A DNA stretch of 64,000 bases from Delphinus delphis (lineage: Eukaryota; Chordata; Mammalia; Artiodactyla; Delphinidae). The stretch covers positions 122,784,582-122,848,581 of the forward strand of contig NC_082683.1 of assembly GCF_949987515.2 (NCBI RefSeq), given 5' to 3'. This document shows, in pieces, positions 26,505-38,474 of this stretch. Within the stretch, counting starts at the first letter, position 1. The number at the start of each line of letters is the position of its first letter. The position numbers and the translations under genes are program-made. The notes beneath the pieces are model-generated. The model made no database searches. It had not been told where the DNA came from and saw only the letters and a list, made by a program, of their open reading frames with translations.

Positions 26505-27025
26505 AGAAAGACATACAGGGACTCAAACAGATACTTGTGTACCAATCTTCATACCAGCATTTTCCACAATAACCAAAAGGTAAAGGCAACCCAAATGTCC
26601 ATCAACTGATGAATGGATAACAAAATTTGGCATATACATAGAATGTAATATTATTTGCCTTAAAAACAAGGAAACTCTGATACATGCTACAACATGGATG
26701 AAACTTGAAGCCTTTATGCTAAGTGAAATAAGCCAGGAACAAAAGGAAAAATATATGATTCTACTTATATGAAGTACCTAAACTAGGCAAATTCATAGAA
26801 ACAGAAAGTAAAATGATGGTTGTCAGGGAATAGGGGAGGGGGAAATGGGAAGTTATTATTTAATGGGTACAGAATTTTTGTTTGGGATGATGAAAAAGTT
26901 CTGGAAATGAATAGTGGTAATGATTTTACACGTGAATGCTTTTAATGTAACTGAGTTATGCACTTAAAATGTTTTTAAGTTGGTAAGTTTTATGTTATGT
27001 ATATTTTACCATAATTTGAAAAATA
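26505..27025 (+). mobile_element. Old LINE-1 3' end
   Basis: Decayed L1 terminal ORF2 and 3'UTR: CCCAAATGTCCATCAACTGA, GAATGGATAACAAAATTTGG, AAGTGAAATAAGCCAG, then a terminal region with TTATGCACTTAAAATG. No frame is open. Confidence 0.8.
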
Positions 27026-27194
27026 TATACATATAGAAGCATGATCAACTTTGTCAAATGCTGCTAATTAGTTGAGCATATCAGCTGTCTATTATACATT
27101 AAAAGCACCCCAAAACCTTGTGACTTAATCATTTTCTGCTTATGATTCTGTAGGTCAGTAATTTGGACTGGGCTCAGTAGGCAGTATTTTGGAT

Positions 27195-30105
27195 TTTTTT
27201 ACTTTAGGTTTATTGAGAAATAATTAACATATAATACTGTGTAAGGCATACAATGTGTTGGCTTGATAGACTTCTATATTGCAAAATGGTTACCACCATA
27301 TTGTTAGCTAACACCTGCATCATGTCACATAATTACCATTTCTTTTTTGTAGTGAGAACATTTAAGATCTACTCTTTTAGCAGCTTGCAAGCGTATAATA
27401 CAGTATTAACTATAATCATCATGTTGCACGTTAGATTTCCAAAATGTATTCATCTTGGAAAGAAGTTTATACTCTTTGACCAGCATCTCCCCTTTTCCCC
27501 CACTCCTTAGTCCCTGGTAACCTTCACACCATCATTTTAGTTTCTATTTCTTTAAGTTGGGCTTTTTAAAATTCCACATAAGTGATATTATGCAGTGTTT
27601 GTCTGATCCATCCATGTTGTTGCAAGTGGCAGGATCTTCTTCTTTCTCATGGCTATATACGATTCCATTATACGTATATCCATTCATCCACTGATGGACA
27701 GTTAGGTTGTTTCCTTATCTGGACTATTGTGAATAATGCTACACTAAACATGGGTGTGCAGATATCTCTTCTAACTCCTGCTTTCATTTCCTTTGAATAT
27801 ATCCCTTTGAAGTGGGATTGCTGGGTCCTGTGGTAGTTGTATTTTAATTTCTTAAAGGAGCTTCCATACTGTTTTCCATAGAGGCCGAACCAACTTCCAT
27901 TCCTACCAACAGTGTACAAAGGTTCCCTTTTCTCCACATACTTGCCAGCACTTATTTTTTGTCTTTCTGATGATAGCCATTCTAATAGGTATGAGGGGAT
28001 ATCTCACCGTAGTTTTGATTTGCATTTCGCTGATGACTAGTGACACTGAGCATTTTTTCAGGCACCTGTTGGTCATTTGTATGCACTCTTTAGAAAAATG
28101 CCTATCAGCTTATCCACTTATCTTTAATCAGATTGTTTGGGGTTTTGTTGTTGGTGGTGTTATTGAGTTGTATGAATTCTTTATATATCATGGATATTAA
28201 CACCTTATTCGATATATGACTTACAAATATTTTCTCCTGTTCTGTAGGTTGATTTTCATATTCTTTGTTTCTTTTGCTGTGCAGAAGCTTTTTTGTTTGA
28301 TGTAGTCCCCCTTGTTGATTTTTTCTTTTATTAGTTGTGGTTTTGGTGTCATATCAAAAAATTATTACCCAATCCAACATCAAGGAGTTTCTTCTTTAGG
28401 TTTTCTTCTAGGAATTTTATAGTATCAGGTTTTATGTTTAAGTTTTTAATTCATTTTGAGTTAATTTTTGTGAGTGGTGCAAGATCAGGATCCAATTTCA
28501 TTGCTCTGCATGTGGTTATCCAGTTTTTCCAGCATCATTTATTAAAGAGACTATCCCTTCTCCATTAAATATTCCTGGCTCCTTTGTCAAATATTAGTTG
28601 ACCATATACATGAGGGTTGATTTCTGGGCTCTCTATTGTGTTCCATTGGTCTATTTGTCTATTTTTATGCCAGTACAATATTTTGTAAATTACTATAGCT
28701 TTGTAATATACTTTGAAATGAAGATATGTGATGTCTCTGGCTTTGTTCTTCTTTCTCGTGAATGCTTTGGCTAGTCTAGTTTCTGTAGTTCCATACAAGT
28801 TTTAGGATTGTGTTTTCTATTTCTGTGAAAAATGCCATTGGAATTTTGAGAGGGATTGCATTAAATCTATAGATCACTTTAGGTAGTGTGGCCATTTTAG
28901 CAATATTAATTCTTCTGATCCACGAACACGGGATATCTTTCCATCTGTTTGCGCCTTCTTCAATGTTTTTCATTAGGCCATGTCGTTTTCATTGTACAGA
29001 TCTTTCAGCTCCTTGTTTAAATTTATTCCTAAGTATTTTATTTTTGATTCAATCGTGAATGAGATCGTTTACTTCATTTTTTTTTAGATGTTTTGTTGTT
29101 AGTGTATAGAAATGTAACGGATTTCTGAATGTTAATTTTACATCCTGCAACTTCCCTGAATTCATTCATTAGTTCCAACAGTTTTTTGGCTGAGTCTTTA
29201 GGATTTTCTTCATGTAAAATCATATCATCTGTAAACAAAGACAATTTTACTTCTTCCTTTCTTATTTGCATGTCTTTTATGTCTTTGTCTTGCCTAATTG
29301 CTCTAGCTAAGACTTCCAGTACTATGTTGAATAAGAGTGGTAAGAATGGGTACCCTTGTTCCTGATCTTAGAGGAAAAGCTTTCAACTATTCACCGTTGA
29401 GTATAATGTTAGCTGTGAGTTTGTTATATAGAGCCTTTGTTATGTTGAGGTATGTTCCCTCTTTACCTAATTTTTTGAAAGTTTTAATCATGCTGTATTT
29501 TGTCAAATGCTTTTTCCTCATCTATTGAGATAATCATAAGATTGTTATCTTTCGTTCTATTAACGTGGTCTATCACGTTATTAATTTGCCTATGTTGAAC
29601 CATCCTTGCATCCCAGGGATAAATCCTACTTGCTTATGGTGTATAATCCTTTTAATGTGTTGTTGAGTTCAGTTTGCTAATATTTGGTTGAGAATTTTTG
29701 CATCAGGTGTGTTAGAGTAATTCTGGTCTCATAAAATGGGTTTGGAAGTGTTCCCTCCCCTTCAATCTTTTGGAAGAGTTTGAGAAGGATTGGTATTAAT
29801 TTTTCTTTAATGTTTGGTAGAATTCACTAGTGAACCCAACTGGTACTGGAATTTTCTGTGTTGGGAGGGTTTTCATTACTTATTCAATCTCCTTATTCAT
29901 TATTGGTTTATTAAGATTTTGTATTTCTTCCTGATTCAGTCCTGGTAGGTTATGTGTTTCTAGGAATTTATCCATTTCTTCTAGGTTATCCAGTGTGTTG
30001 GCATGTAATTATCCATAAGCGTCTCTTATGATGCTTTATATCTCTGTATTATTAGTTGTAATGTCTCCTCCTTCATTTCTGATTTTATGTATTTGAGTGC
30101 ATAAA
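27195..30105 (-). mobile_element. Old LINE-1, ORF2 region and 3'UTR
   Basis: The longest L1 in the window, on the - strand. ORF2 remnants appear at 29074-29271 (reverse-transcriptase core, where the FADD box reads FTDD), 28776-28973, 28565-28798 and 27668-27937. The sequence to 30105 continues upstream through ORF2 without an open frame. The altered FADD and many stops mark it as long dead. Confidence 0.85.
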
Positions 30106-31035
30106 ATCAGGGTTTAAAATTGGGGTTTAATCTGTCTCTGTACCTGCTCCAGTCTTCTTGCTCCCTCTTGTGGCAGGATTCTTAAGCTGCTATGTCTTCT
30201 CTGGTTCCTACCAGTCACTAGGCTAGCTAGTTGAAACCTCTCTTTTGTTTTCCAGAAGATGGCGCTATAGCTCAAGTTTATGGTTTCTCCTTGCCCACAG
30301 ATAGTGGCTTGTTTTCTGAATGCTCCCAGTCTACTGGGGCTCTCTATCGATGCCTCGTGTGGAAGTGCACAGCAGGTGTCGGTGCAGAGTTGGGGAAGGT
30401 GTGGGTTTAGCACTTGGGGCCTTGGAGGTGCCCACGGATCTGATAGATTCCTGGGTTCGGTATTCCCAGAGGCTTGTGGGCAGACTTCCTGCTGAGTGCA
30501 ATCAGCAGGAATGAAGTCCCTTCTCTGCTTCTTTCCCAATATCCTCTGTCCCCCTTGTCATGGAGGTCCCACCTCAAGGGGTGGGGGACCTGGGAAAGTT
30601 TCTCTTACCCCCACCTCCACTGCAATCAAACTCATTTTTTTTTCCTAGAATAGTGTGCTGGAATCTCTCCTTGGGAAAGCTGGACTTTTGCAAATTCTCC
30701 TTCATCCAGGGCATGGATATCTACCCAGGGCAGCACTCTCCAGGTTTTTTCCTGACTGTGCTGAGAGAGGTCTGGGCAGGTTTGCTGGCTCCCCGTTTCC
30801 ACAGCCTATACCAAGGTCTGTCTGCCTATTACTGAAATCACCGGGGACAAGACTTCTCCCAGATTCCTTGGCATGTGGTGCTAGATCCCACAACACCCAC
30901 AGAGGCCCTTATGTTCATGGATGGATACCTATTTCATTGTTTAAAAGGGGGGGATACAAAGGAGAACTGTCTTACACCACCGTGATGCAGACACCACTCC
31001 TAGGCAGCACTTCTAATGGTCTTGCTTAGGGACGC
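30106..31035. other. Unclassified moderately G+C-rich block next to the L1
   Basis: Base composition shifts relative to the L1 at its left. Contents include CTCCCTCTTGTGGCAGGATT and a CCAGAAGATGGCGCTATAG motif. It might be the 5' region of the same - strand L1, joined across a deletion of ORF1, or a different element. I could not decide. The open frames at 30114-30539 (-) and 30655-31029 (+) overlap each other and lack any recognisable protein features. Confidence 0.35.
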
Positions 31036-31374
31036 TTAAGCAGCTGCAGTCAGACAACAGGTTGGCTGGGAGTTGACTCTTTCCCGAGGGCCTCATTGAT
31101 AGATCTGGTGGTCAGTCTGGCCTGCCACATCTTGATTCTCCTCCACATCACCTCTCCAGCAGGAGAGCACAGACTTGTTTCCTTGGCAACTGGGCTCCAA
31201 GAGAGCCAGTATCAATGCACAAATGCTTATCAAGCCTCTGCTTGCTTCAGACTTGCTGATGACTCATTGGTCAACACAAGCCCCATGGCCAGGTCCAGAG
31301 TAGATGTGGAAGGACATCACATGGGGGTGGAGCCTGAGACACATGACCTTTTGGGGACAGTAATGTAACAATGT
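31036..31374. repeat. Probable ancient interspersed repeat
   Basis: The end of this stretch (CATTGGTCAACACAAGCCCC, ATGGCCAGGTCCAGAG) resembles text near 40810-40870 (GGCCAAAGCATGTCACATGG). That similarity suggests two pieces of one old family, which I cannot name. Confidence 0.4.
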
Positions 31375-31560
31375 ACCATAGTCTAGTAAGATGCAGATTG
31401 AGAACTGGGGAGGGAAATAATCAACTCCAGCCCTGTCTTCCTGTCTCACTTAAGGAAGAAGGAGGGGGAAGCATGTAACATGCTTTTATGCTGATAGAAA
31501 AGACCAATAGATGATTCATGGAACTACTGTTTCTCCATAACCTCTATAGGACAACTAGTA
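31375..31560 (+). repeat. LTR-like repeat, partial copy C
   Basis: Shares CTTCCTGTCTCACTTAAG and the following AAGG-rich segment, then a GAAAAGACC...GATTCATGG segment, with copy A at 34300-34440. Only the right-hand part of the repeat is represented. Confidence 0.55.
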
Positions 31561-32169
31561 ACATCTGCCTGAAAGTTTTTCAAGGCAAAAATTATTCAGT
31601 ACTTTACCATGCTTGAGGTTTAGAACTTTAAGGATTCCACCCAGCATGGGCTGAAACGGATCTAAAATTACTTTCATAAAGAAAAGTCTGGCTTTGCCCG
31701 CAGGTACCCTTCTATCCAGGTCACTTAATTTTTGTAATTTTGTCACTGAATGTCAACTCTGTCCCACCCTGCCCTTCCCCGGTGATGTGGATTCCTAAGC
31801 ACATGGAGTCTTCCTGTGGGCAATATAAAACACCAGCGTTTCTGTTTCTCATTTGCAAATTGTCTCTCTTCAAGCTTCTAGCAAAAGCTAGGCTGGTAGC
31901 AATGCTATTCAGACAAGACTGACCCACAAATTAGCTTCCATCTACTCCTCCAAAATCTCTAAATTCACTCCTTACATCAAGAATTGGACACCTAAAGGAT
32001 AAATAGTAAATGTCATCCATTTATCACCTTACTGATTCACCTTTACTGAGTTACATTTCTATGTTATTCCCTCAACTTTTCCTAAGAAACAACCATATTC
32101 AGCAGTTACATGTGTGTCATGAGAATTTCAAGCAATTTCTATTCTTTTCCATGAGAAAAAGTTTTCTTT
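31561..32169. other. No recognised gene or repeat
   Basis: Short open frames only. I recognise nothing. Confidence 0.45.
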
Positions 32170-32613
32170 TTTTCTAATAAGAAAAGCAGTTTCTCTCTGA
32201 CATATAAAGGGCTTGGAGGTGGTCATTCCTGTCCTCCCAAGAAGAAAAGCTGAAAAAACAAAATCAACAACCCTTCTTAGATCTGTGAGAAAATTGAGGT
32301 CGTAAGGCAAGTCGCCACACTGAAAATTAGAGAGACAGGTGAATACAGAGAATCACAGCTTCCTGGGAGCAGGAATCCACCGCTGGAGCCAGTATGGGTA
32401 GAAACACTTGCTAGAGTCTAAGTGTGGACCAGCTATAAGTTAAAAATTCCAGGGGCTGAGTCTTAGTGGAGCCCTTAACATTCATAAGTTTTACCTTCAG
32501 GAGCCCCATCAGGTCCTCAGAGTAAAGATCAGAGAAAATTTCCCTCAGGTTTCTGGCAAGGGAAGAGGACAAGTAGGTTTTTTGAAACAAGTCCATAGTG
32601 TTCTGTTCTTTTT
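32170..32613 (+). repeat. LTR-like repeat, copy A, left part
   Basis: Aligns by eye, in the same order, with copy B at 38475-38935: a TGACATATAAAGGGCTTGG start (TGACATGTGAAGAGCTTGG in B), a GAGAGACAG block, GGAGCAGGAATCC, then a gene-free stretch ending in TTCTGTTCTTTTT. It is broken at 32613 by an L1 and resumes at 34195. The family is not identified. The TG start and length suggest a long terminal repeat or other retroelement piece. Confidence 0.6.
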
Positions 32614-34165
32614 TGTTCTGTTTTAGTTTTTTTGAATTTTTTAAAATTTTATTTTATTTATTTTTTTATACAGCAGGTTCTTATTAGTTATCTATTTTAT
32701 ACGTATTAGTGTATATATGTCAGTCCCAATCTCCCAATTCATCACACCATGCCCGCCCCGCCCAACACTTTGCCCCTTTGGTGTCCATATATTTGTTCTC
32801 TACATCTGTGTCTCTATTTCTGCCTTGCAAACTGGTTCATCTGTACCATTTTTCTAGATTCCATATATATGCATTAATATGAGATATTTGTTTTTCTCTT
32901 TCTGACTTACTTCACTCTGTATGACATTCTCTAGGTCCATCCACTTCTCTACAAATGACCCAATTTCATTCCTTTTTATGGCTGAGTAATATTCCATTGT
33001 ATATATGTACCACATCTTCTTTATCTATTCATCTGTCAATGGGCATTTAGGTTGCTTCCATGACCTGGCTATTGTAAACAGTGCTGAAATGAACAGTGGG
33101 GTGCATGTGTCTTTTTGAATTATGGTTTTCTCTGGGTATGTGCCCAGGAATGGGATTGCTGGGTCATATGGTAATTCTCTTTTTAGTTTATTAAGGAACC
33201 TCCATACTGTTCTCCACAGTGGCTGTATCAGTTTACATTCCCACCAACAGTGCAAGAGGGTTCCCTTTTCTCCACACCCTCTCCAGCGTTTGTTGCTTGT
33301 AGATTTTTTGATGATGCCCATTCTAACTGGTGTGAGGTGATACTTCATTGTAGTTTTGACTTGCATTTCTCTAATAATTAGTGATGTTGAGCATCTTTTC
33401 ATATGCCTCTTGGCAATCTGTATGTCTTCTTTGGAGAAAGGTATATTTAGGTCTTCTGCCCAGTTTTTGATTGGGTTGTTTGTTTTTTTAATATTGGGCT
33501 GCATGAGTTGTTTATATATTTTGGAGATTACTCCTTTGTCAGTTGCTTCTTTTGCAAATATTTTCTCCCGTTCTGAGGGTTGTCTTTTGATCTTGTTTAT
33601 AGATTCCTGTGCTGTGCAAAAGCTTTTAAGTTTGATTGGGTCCCATTTGTTTAGTATTTATTTCCATTACTCTAGGAGGTAGATCAAAAAGGATCTTGCT
33701 GTGATTTATGTCATAGAGTGTTCTGCCTATGCTTTCCTCTAAGAGTTGTATACTGCCTGGCCTTACATTTGGGTCTCGAATCCATTTCGAGTTTATTTTT
33801 GTGTATGGTGTTAGGGAGTGTTCTAATTTCATTCTTTTACATGTAGCTGTCCAGTTTTCCCAGCACCACTTACTGAAGAGGCTGTCTTTTCCCCATTGTA
33901 TCTCCTTGCCTTCTTTGTCATACATTAGTTGACCACATGTGCGTGGGTTTATCTCTGGGCTTTCTATCCTGTTCCATTGATCTATGTTTCTGTTTTTGTT
34001 CCAGTACCATACTGTCTTGATTACTGTAGCTTTGTAGTATAGTTTAAAATCGGGGATCCTGATTCCTCCAGCCCCATTTTTCTTTCTCAAGATTGCTTTG
34101 GCTATTCGGGGTCTTTTGTGTTTCCATACAAATTGTAAAAATTTTTGTTCTAATTCTGTAAAGAA
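32614..34165 (-). mobile_element. 5'-truncated LINE-1 inserted in the LTR-like repeat
   Basis: A - strand L1 with T-rich tail at 32614-32669 and an L1 3'UTR that extends to the canonical end. ORF2 pieces lie at 33025-33504 ([16 protein letters not shown]) and 33626-34090. It is flanked by the 13-base duplication TTCTGTTCTTTTT at 32601-32613 and 34195-34207. The main body stops near 34165, where the orientation flips for about 29 bases. Confidence 0.9.
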
Positions 34166-34194
34166 AGCAATCTATAGATTCAATGCAATCCCTA
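34166..34194 (+). mobile_element. Inverted 5' tip of the same LINE-1
   Basis: The bases GCAATCTATAGATTCAATGC in this segment are L1 sense sequence on the + strand, while the adjoining L1 body is on the - strand. In the L1 at 18836 the matching text (about 19336-19355) lies a few tens of bases upstream of the region where this body ends. This is the layout produced by twin priming. Confidence 0.8.
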
Positions 34195-34440
34195 TTCTGT
34201 TCTTTTTAACAAAACCCTGCCCTCAAGGGAAACTATTTTACCAGAGGCTAAACAACTTGGGGTTTTAGCAGAGCCCAACTGACCTGGGGGAAGGGAAATA
34301 TCCAGCTCCATCCCCCTCTTCCTGTCTCACTTAAGGGTGAAGGGGTGGGAAGCAGAGAAGCACCTGAGAAAGTCAGAGCCCAGGAACACGGGCTCATGAA
34401 AAGACTGAGAGACCTAATCAGAGGATTATGGAATGCTTCT
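34195..34440 (+). repeat. LTR-like repeat, copy A, right part
   Basis: Continues copy A directly after the L1: AACAAAACCCTGCCCTCAAG (AACAAAAGCCTGCTTTTAAG in copy B at 38936), the GAGCC(C/T)AACTGAC block, then CCAGGAACACGGGCTC. The last part also matches copy C at 31375. Confidence 0.6.
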
Positions 34441-34789
34441 CCTCCCTGCCATGTCTTTATACCACATCATTTGGGCTCCTAATAACAGGAAGTCAGCAGA
34501 AAAGCAAATAAAGACAGCAATTTGTACTAAATTATTATGCGTTATTGGTCCCAATTCTTTATGCTCCTGTGGTATTTTATGCCCACACCCTTTTTTTTCC
34601 TGGACATATTTTATTTTATTATATGATTGTTCTACAATTATTTCATACTCCTAAGATCCATAGGATTCTAATTAAAATTATTATGAAAACATTTATAATA
34701 ATGTTAGAAAAAAATTTTAATTACATACAATTCCACTGTTCTATCATATGAATCATTTTCATTTCTCTATGTTTTCTTCCAGTCTTTGT

Positions 34790-35235
34790 ACCTATGCAGA
34801 CATAATTGTTATGGCCTCAAGGTAGGCAGGGCGTATGTTTCTCTGCCCCTTGACTTTGGGCTTGGCCACGTGACTTGCTTTGGCCAACAGGATATGTGTA
34901 AATAAATGAAGACTTGAAATGTGCTTTCTTACAGATGCTCTTGCCTTCCTGTGTGCCTGTAATCCACCATGAGAAGAGTTTTCTTCCAGTAGCTGCTGTC
35001 CCTTCAATCTGGAACCTAAAGCAAACACACGTGAGCACACCTGAGCCCAGCCCACAAGCTGGAAACATGTGCAGCCAACCCACTGCCTAAGCACAGCTAC
35101 CCAGGTGAGTCCAGCTGAGATCAGCTAAACAATAGTTGACATGCAGGCCCATGAGCATAAAAATAAATGCTTGTTTTTGTAAGACACTGAGTTTGGGAAT
35201 AGATGTAATACAGTAGAAGCTGACTAACAGAAAGT
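34790..35235. repeat. Ancient LTR-like repeat
   Basis: Old repeat text: TTGACTTTGGGCTTGGCCAC, GTGACTTGCTTTGGCC, then AAAAATAAATGCTTG and AAGACACTGAGTTTGGG near the right end. The same opening recurs at 37310-37345. I cannot name the family with confidence. The open frames inside (34792-35094 on -) are chance. Confidence 0.5.
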
Positions 35236-35784
35236 TTGTGAGTAGAGGTGAGCTGCTGCTATAACAAAAGTGTAAAAAAATTGGACTGGGAAGCAGGTGG
35301 CCCAGAAACTGTTATAAACTGGAAAATGATGACGTTTTATATAGTGGTAAAATATTTGATAAAACTGTCACCTGTAGTTACTGGAAAGGCAAGTAACTAA
35401 TGAAATGAGGACAAAGTTTTAAGGCAGACTGTTGGCTGTGGACTAGCTGTTACTAGTTACATTTGATAAAGTACTAGAGTAAAGACAGCTACGAAATGAG
35501 CTGAGAAAAAACTGGCCAGATTTCAAGCAGAGATTAGAGGGAATATAGAGATCACAGAAATTGCAGAGTCGGGAAAACGAAACTATTTCCCATCAAATCA
35601 CAGGAGTGGCTATTAAAACACAGACTCGAGAAAAAGACCAAATCAAAAGTATGGCTCTTTTTAAGACCTTGGAAAGGACTAAAGTATCACAGAGCAGATC
35701 CTTCCAACTACACAAAAGGACCACTAGAAATATCAAAAAGCTTGGCCCAGAAGCCTGAAGTGCCCCACATTTCCTTAACTGTGT

Positions 35785-35785
<1 letters not shown>

Positions 35786-35867
<82 letters not shown>

Positions 35868-35868
35868 G
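35786..35868. repeat. (GA)n microsatellite
   Basis: An almost pure GA dinucleotide tract of about 80 bases with one G interruption near its right end. Purine/pyrimidine asymmetry of this length can form triplex DNA and is usually length-polymorphic. Confidence 0.97.
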
Positions 35869-36337
35869 CGCGAGCTTATCCCCCAAAGAGTGGTAGGTGT
35901 GTCTTTGGACACATGATACAGATTGTAATCAAATACTTAGAAAATTCACAAAGTTTTTAGGAGGGCTGTGTTTGCAAAAGGTGCCTCACAAACCCAGAGT
36001 ATAAAAACAAAGAAAAACAACCCCGAGGGTGTTCACAATGAATAAGGATCTGTGAGCCTCTATATTTTAGAGGCAGGGAGCAGGTTGAGAAGGCCACTCT
36101 GCCACCTAGATGGGCATGCTCCCCTATGGCCTCTTCAGAAGAGGTTAAGGAGAATGATGGAAAGTGAAGGACCTCCCAGAGTGTGGAGCCATAGTGGTAA
36201 AGGACATGAGCTTCGGAGTCGCTCCCAGAAGCAGACCCAGGGCCTAACCAAGAGACATTCCCAACCCCCCAGGACACTGAAACCTGACAACACTTGCCTA
36301 CTGGGCTTTCAGGATTGCTATAAATATGACTGCTCAG

Positions 36338-36550
36338 GGCTTCCCTGGTGGTGCAGTGGTTGAGAGTCCGCCTGCCGATGCAGGGGACACGGGTTCGTGC
36401 CCCGGTCCGGGAGGATCCCACATGCCGCGGAGCGGCTGGGCCCGTGAGCCATGGCCGCTGAGCCTGCGCGTCCGGAGCCTGTGCTCCGCAACGGGAGAGG
36501 CCACAGCGGTGAGAGGCCCGCGTACCGCAAAAAAAAAAAAAAAAAAGGAA
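36338..36550 (+). mobile_element. CHR-1 SINE
   Basis: A complete tRNA-derived SINE: head GGCTTCCCTGGTGGTGCAGT, B-box region GGGTTCGTGCCCCGG, a GAGCCATGGCCGCTGAGCC body and a pure A tail. Perfect 10-base target duplications (GACTGCTCAG at 36328-36337 and 36551-36560) and little decay indicate a fairly young insertion. Confidence 0.95.
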
Positions 36551-36871
36551 GACTGCTCAGCCTCTTTCAAATCAAAGTGTTCATTGTGGTTATCCTGTCC
36601 CTGTGCTCTCATTCTCTACAGGGTGTGCAGAGCTGGGGAGGAGGGTAACTTGCCTTCTTAAATCACAGCTCTCCTGATCAAGCAGACCTGATGTAGTCAT
36701 GAAAATCTGGACTTGGAGCCGATGCTGTGAATAGATGAGACTTGGGGGTGGAGATGGATCTTGGAATGGGTGTGAGTATATTTTGCACAAGGGAGGGTCA
36801 TGAATAATTTTGCAGATTGAATTATTGTTTCCAATGATTTATCCCTTGTGGTAGTATTATACAGTGACACC

Positions 36872-37257
36872 TACTATGGACTGAATTGCCCTCTAAAAAT
36901 TCATATATTGAAGCCTTGCCCCTCAACGTGACTTTATTTGGACGTGGGGTCTTTGGGAGGTAATTACGTTTAAATGAGGTTGTAAGAGTGGGTCCCTAAT
37001 TCAATAGGATTGGTGGCCTTATAGGAAGAGGAAGAGAGAAGGAATTCTCACTCTCTTTCCACATGTAGCACTGAAGAAAGTGCATGGGAACACACAGTGA
37101 GATGGCGGTCTCCTACAAACCAAGAGAAGAGGCCTCAGAATGAAACCTACTTTGCCAGCACCTTGATCTTGGACTTCCCGGACTCCAGAACTGTGAGAAA
37201 TAAATGTCTGTTGTTTAAGCCACCCCATCTATGGCATTTTGTTAAGGTAGCCTGGGC
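36872..37257 (+). mobile_element. MLT1/MST-type LTR (ERVL-MaLR)
   Basis: Standard MaLR LTR layout: GGACTGAATTGCC start, ATTCATATATTGAAGCC, GGTCTTTGGGAGGTAATTA, GGCCTTATAGGAAGAGG, CAGAACTGTGAGAAATAAAT with the polyadenylation signal, and a GCAGACTGAGACA end. It is a solo LTR with no internal region. Confidence 0.85.
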
Positions 37258-37294
37258 AGACTGAGACAACACTCCCACCATGGCCTCATGGTGG

Positions 37295-37790
37295 AGAGAG
37301 AGTATTTCTCCAGCTCTTGACTTTGGGCCTGGCCATGTGATTTGCTTTGACCAACATGTTAGTGGTTATAATATGAGCAGAGGATTGACATGTACTTACA
37401 CAGTGGGGCTCGCCTCTTTTGCTCAAGTGATCAGCCTGGTCCCATCTCCCAAAACCTAGTGGTTTATATTAAAAAGTATTTATTTTCATGTTCACTGGTC
37501 TTTAGGCCAACTATGGATCAGATGATCTAGGCTGGGCTCCACTGGCAGCTCTGCTTCAAGCAGTGAATTGGTTGGGCTTGGTTCCAGGCTGTGGGTTGAG
37601 TTAAGGTCAGATCCACATGTGGTCCAGAGACCAGGCTCAAGGAGCAGCTACCCAGGGAAAACTCTTCATAGCCAACCATTGGAGTATCAGAGGCAAGCCC
37701 CGCTGTGCAAGCACAGGTCATTTCTCTGCTCACATATGTCCACTAACATCCCATTGTGCAGCAAAAGCTGACAGCTACATTATTTGAATT
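37295..37790. repeat. Ancient interspersed repeats
   Basis: 37295-37445 repeats the family seen at 34790 (TTGACTTTGGGCCTGGCCA). From about 37446 a second old repeat follows (CACTGGTCTTTAGGCC...GGCTGGGCTCCACTGGC), with related text at 27125-27190 and 40590-40690. Families not named. Confidence 0.45.
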
Positions 37791-38474
37791 TTGAGACTAC
37801 ATTTTCTCAAACAGTGTTGTTGAGGACAGTATTATATCATTCAGTTTCCCTTATACAAGACACATGAGAAACTGACCTAGCATTCACTGCTAGGGAAGAA
37901 TTTGTTTTCTGCCAAAGAACTAGTTTGCTTTTTCCTTTCCAGTAAAAAGACTCTTCTGAATGTAGAGAGAAGAGAAAACTAAATACACACAAAAACATAT
38001 GTGGGAAAATTACTTTGAGGATTATGGTATTACTAAGATCTCAGGAAAATCCTGAACTACAATAGATCATAAGTAATCTCAAAGGACAAGGGGCATAAGT
38101 AATCTCAAAGGACATAGGGCATAAACCATGCCCTATGAGGAACTATTGAAGAAAACAGGAACATTTAGGGGAGATTTGAAGGAACAAAACAGAGGTTTTT
38201 AAATATCAACAAGGCTGTTATGTTAGATTTGTTTTGTGTCACCTCAGAGGCTGAGACTAGGAGCAATAAATGAATATTACAGAAGAGAACGAGAGAGGGT
38301 TGTAGACATAACATATAAACTGAGAGATAAGAAGAACCAGCATGAATGGGCTGTACTGAGCTCAACTCCACTGGTGTAAAGGAAACTAGCTATTGAATTG
38401 TGTCATCTATGAGGATAAAGGTAAAGTAGGAGATTTGCCATAGCCTTATCTGCAAGTTAAAGATAAGTAGCTTC

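Noticed and set aside
35593..35960. Open frames rich in Ser-Leu or Arg-Glu repeats
   Set aside because: They are translations of the (GA)n microsatellite.
36338..36410. tRNA gene in the SINE head
   Set aside because: The A and B box-like text belongs to the tRNA-derived SINE promoter. It lacks an intact cloverleaf and is repeated in every copy.
36318..36661. Open frames shared by 36318, 55109 and 56044
   Set aside because: They are the same SINE body translated in different copies and strands, not a gene family.
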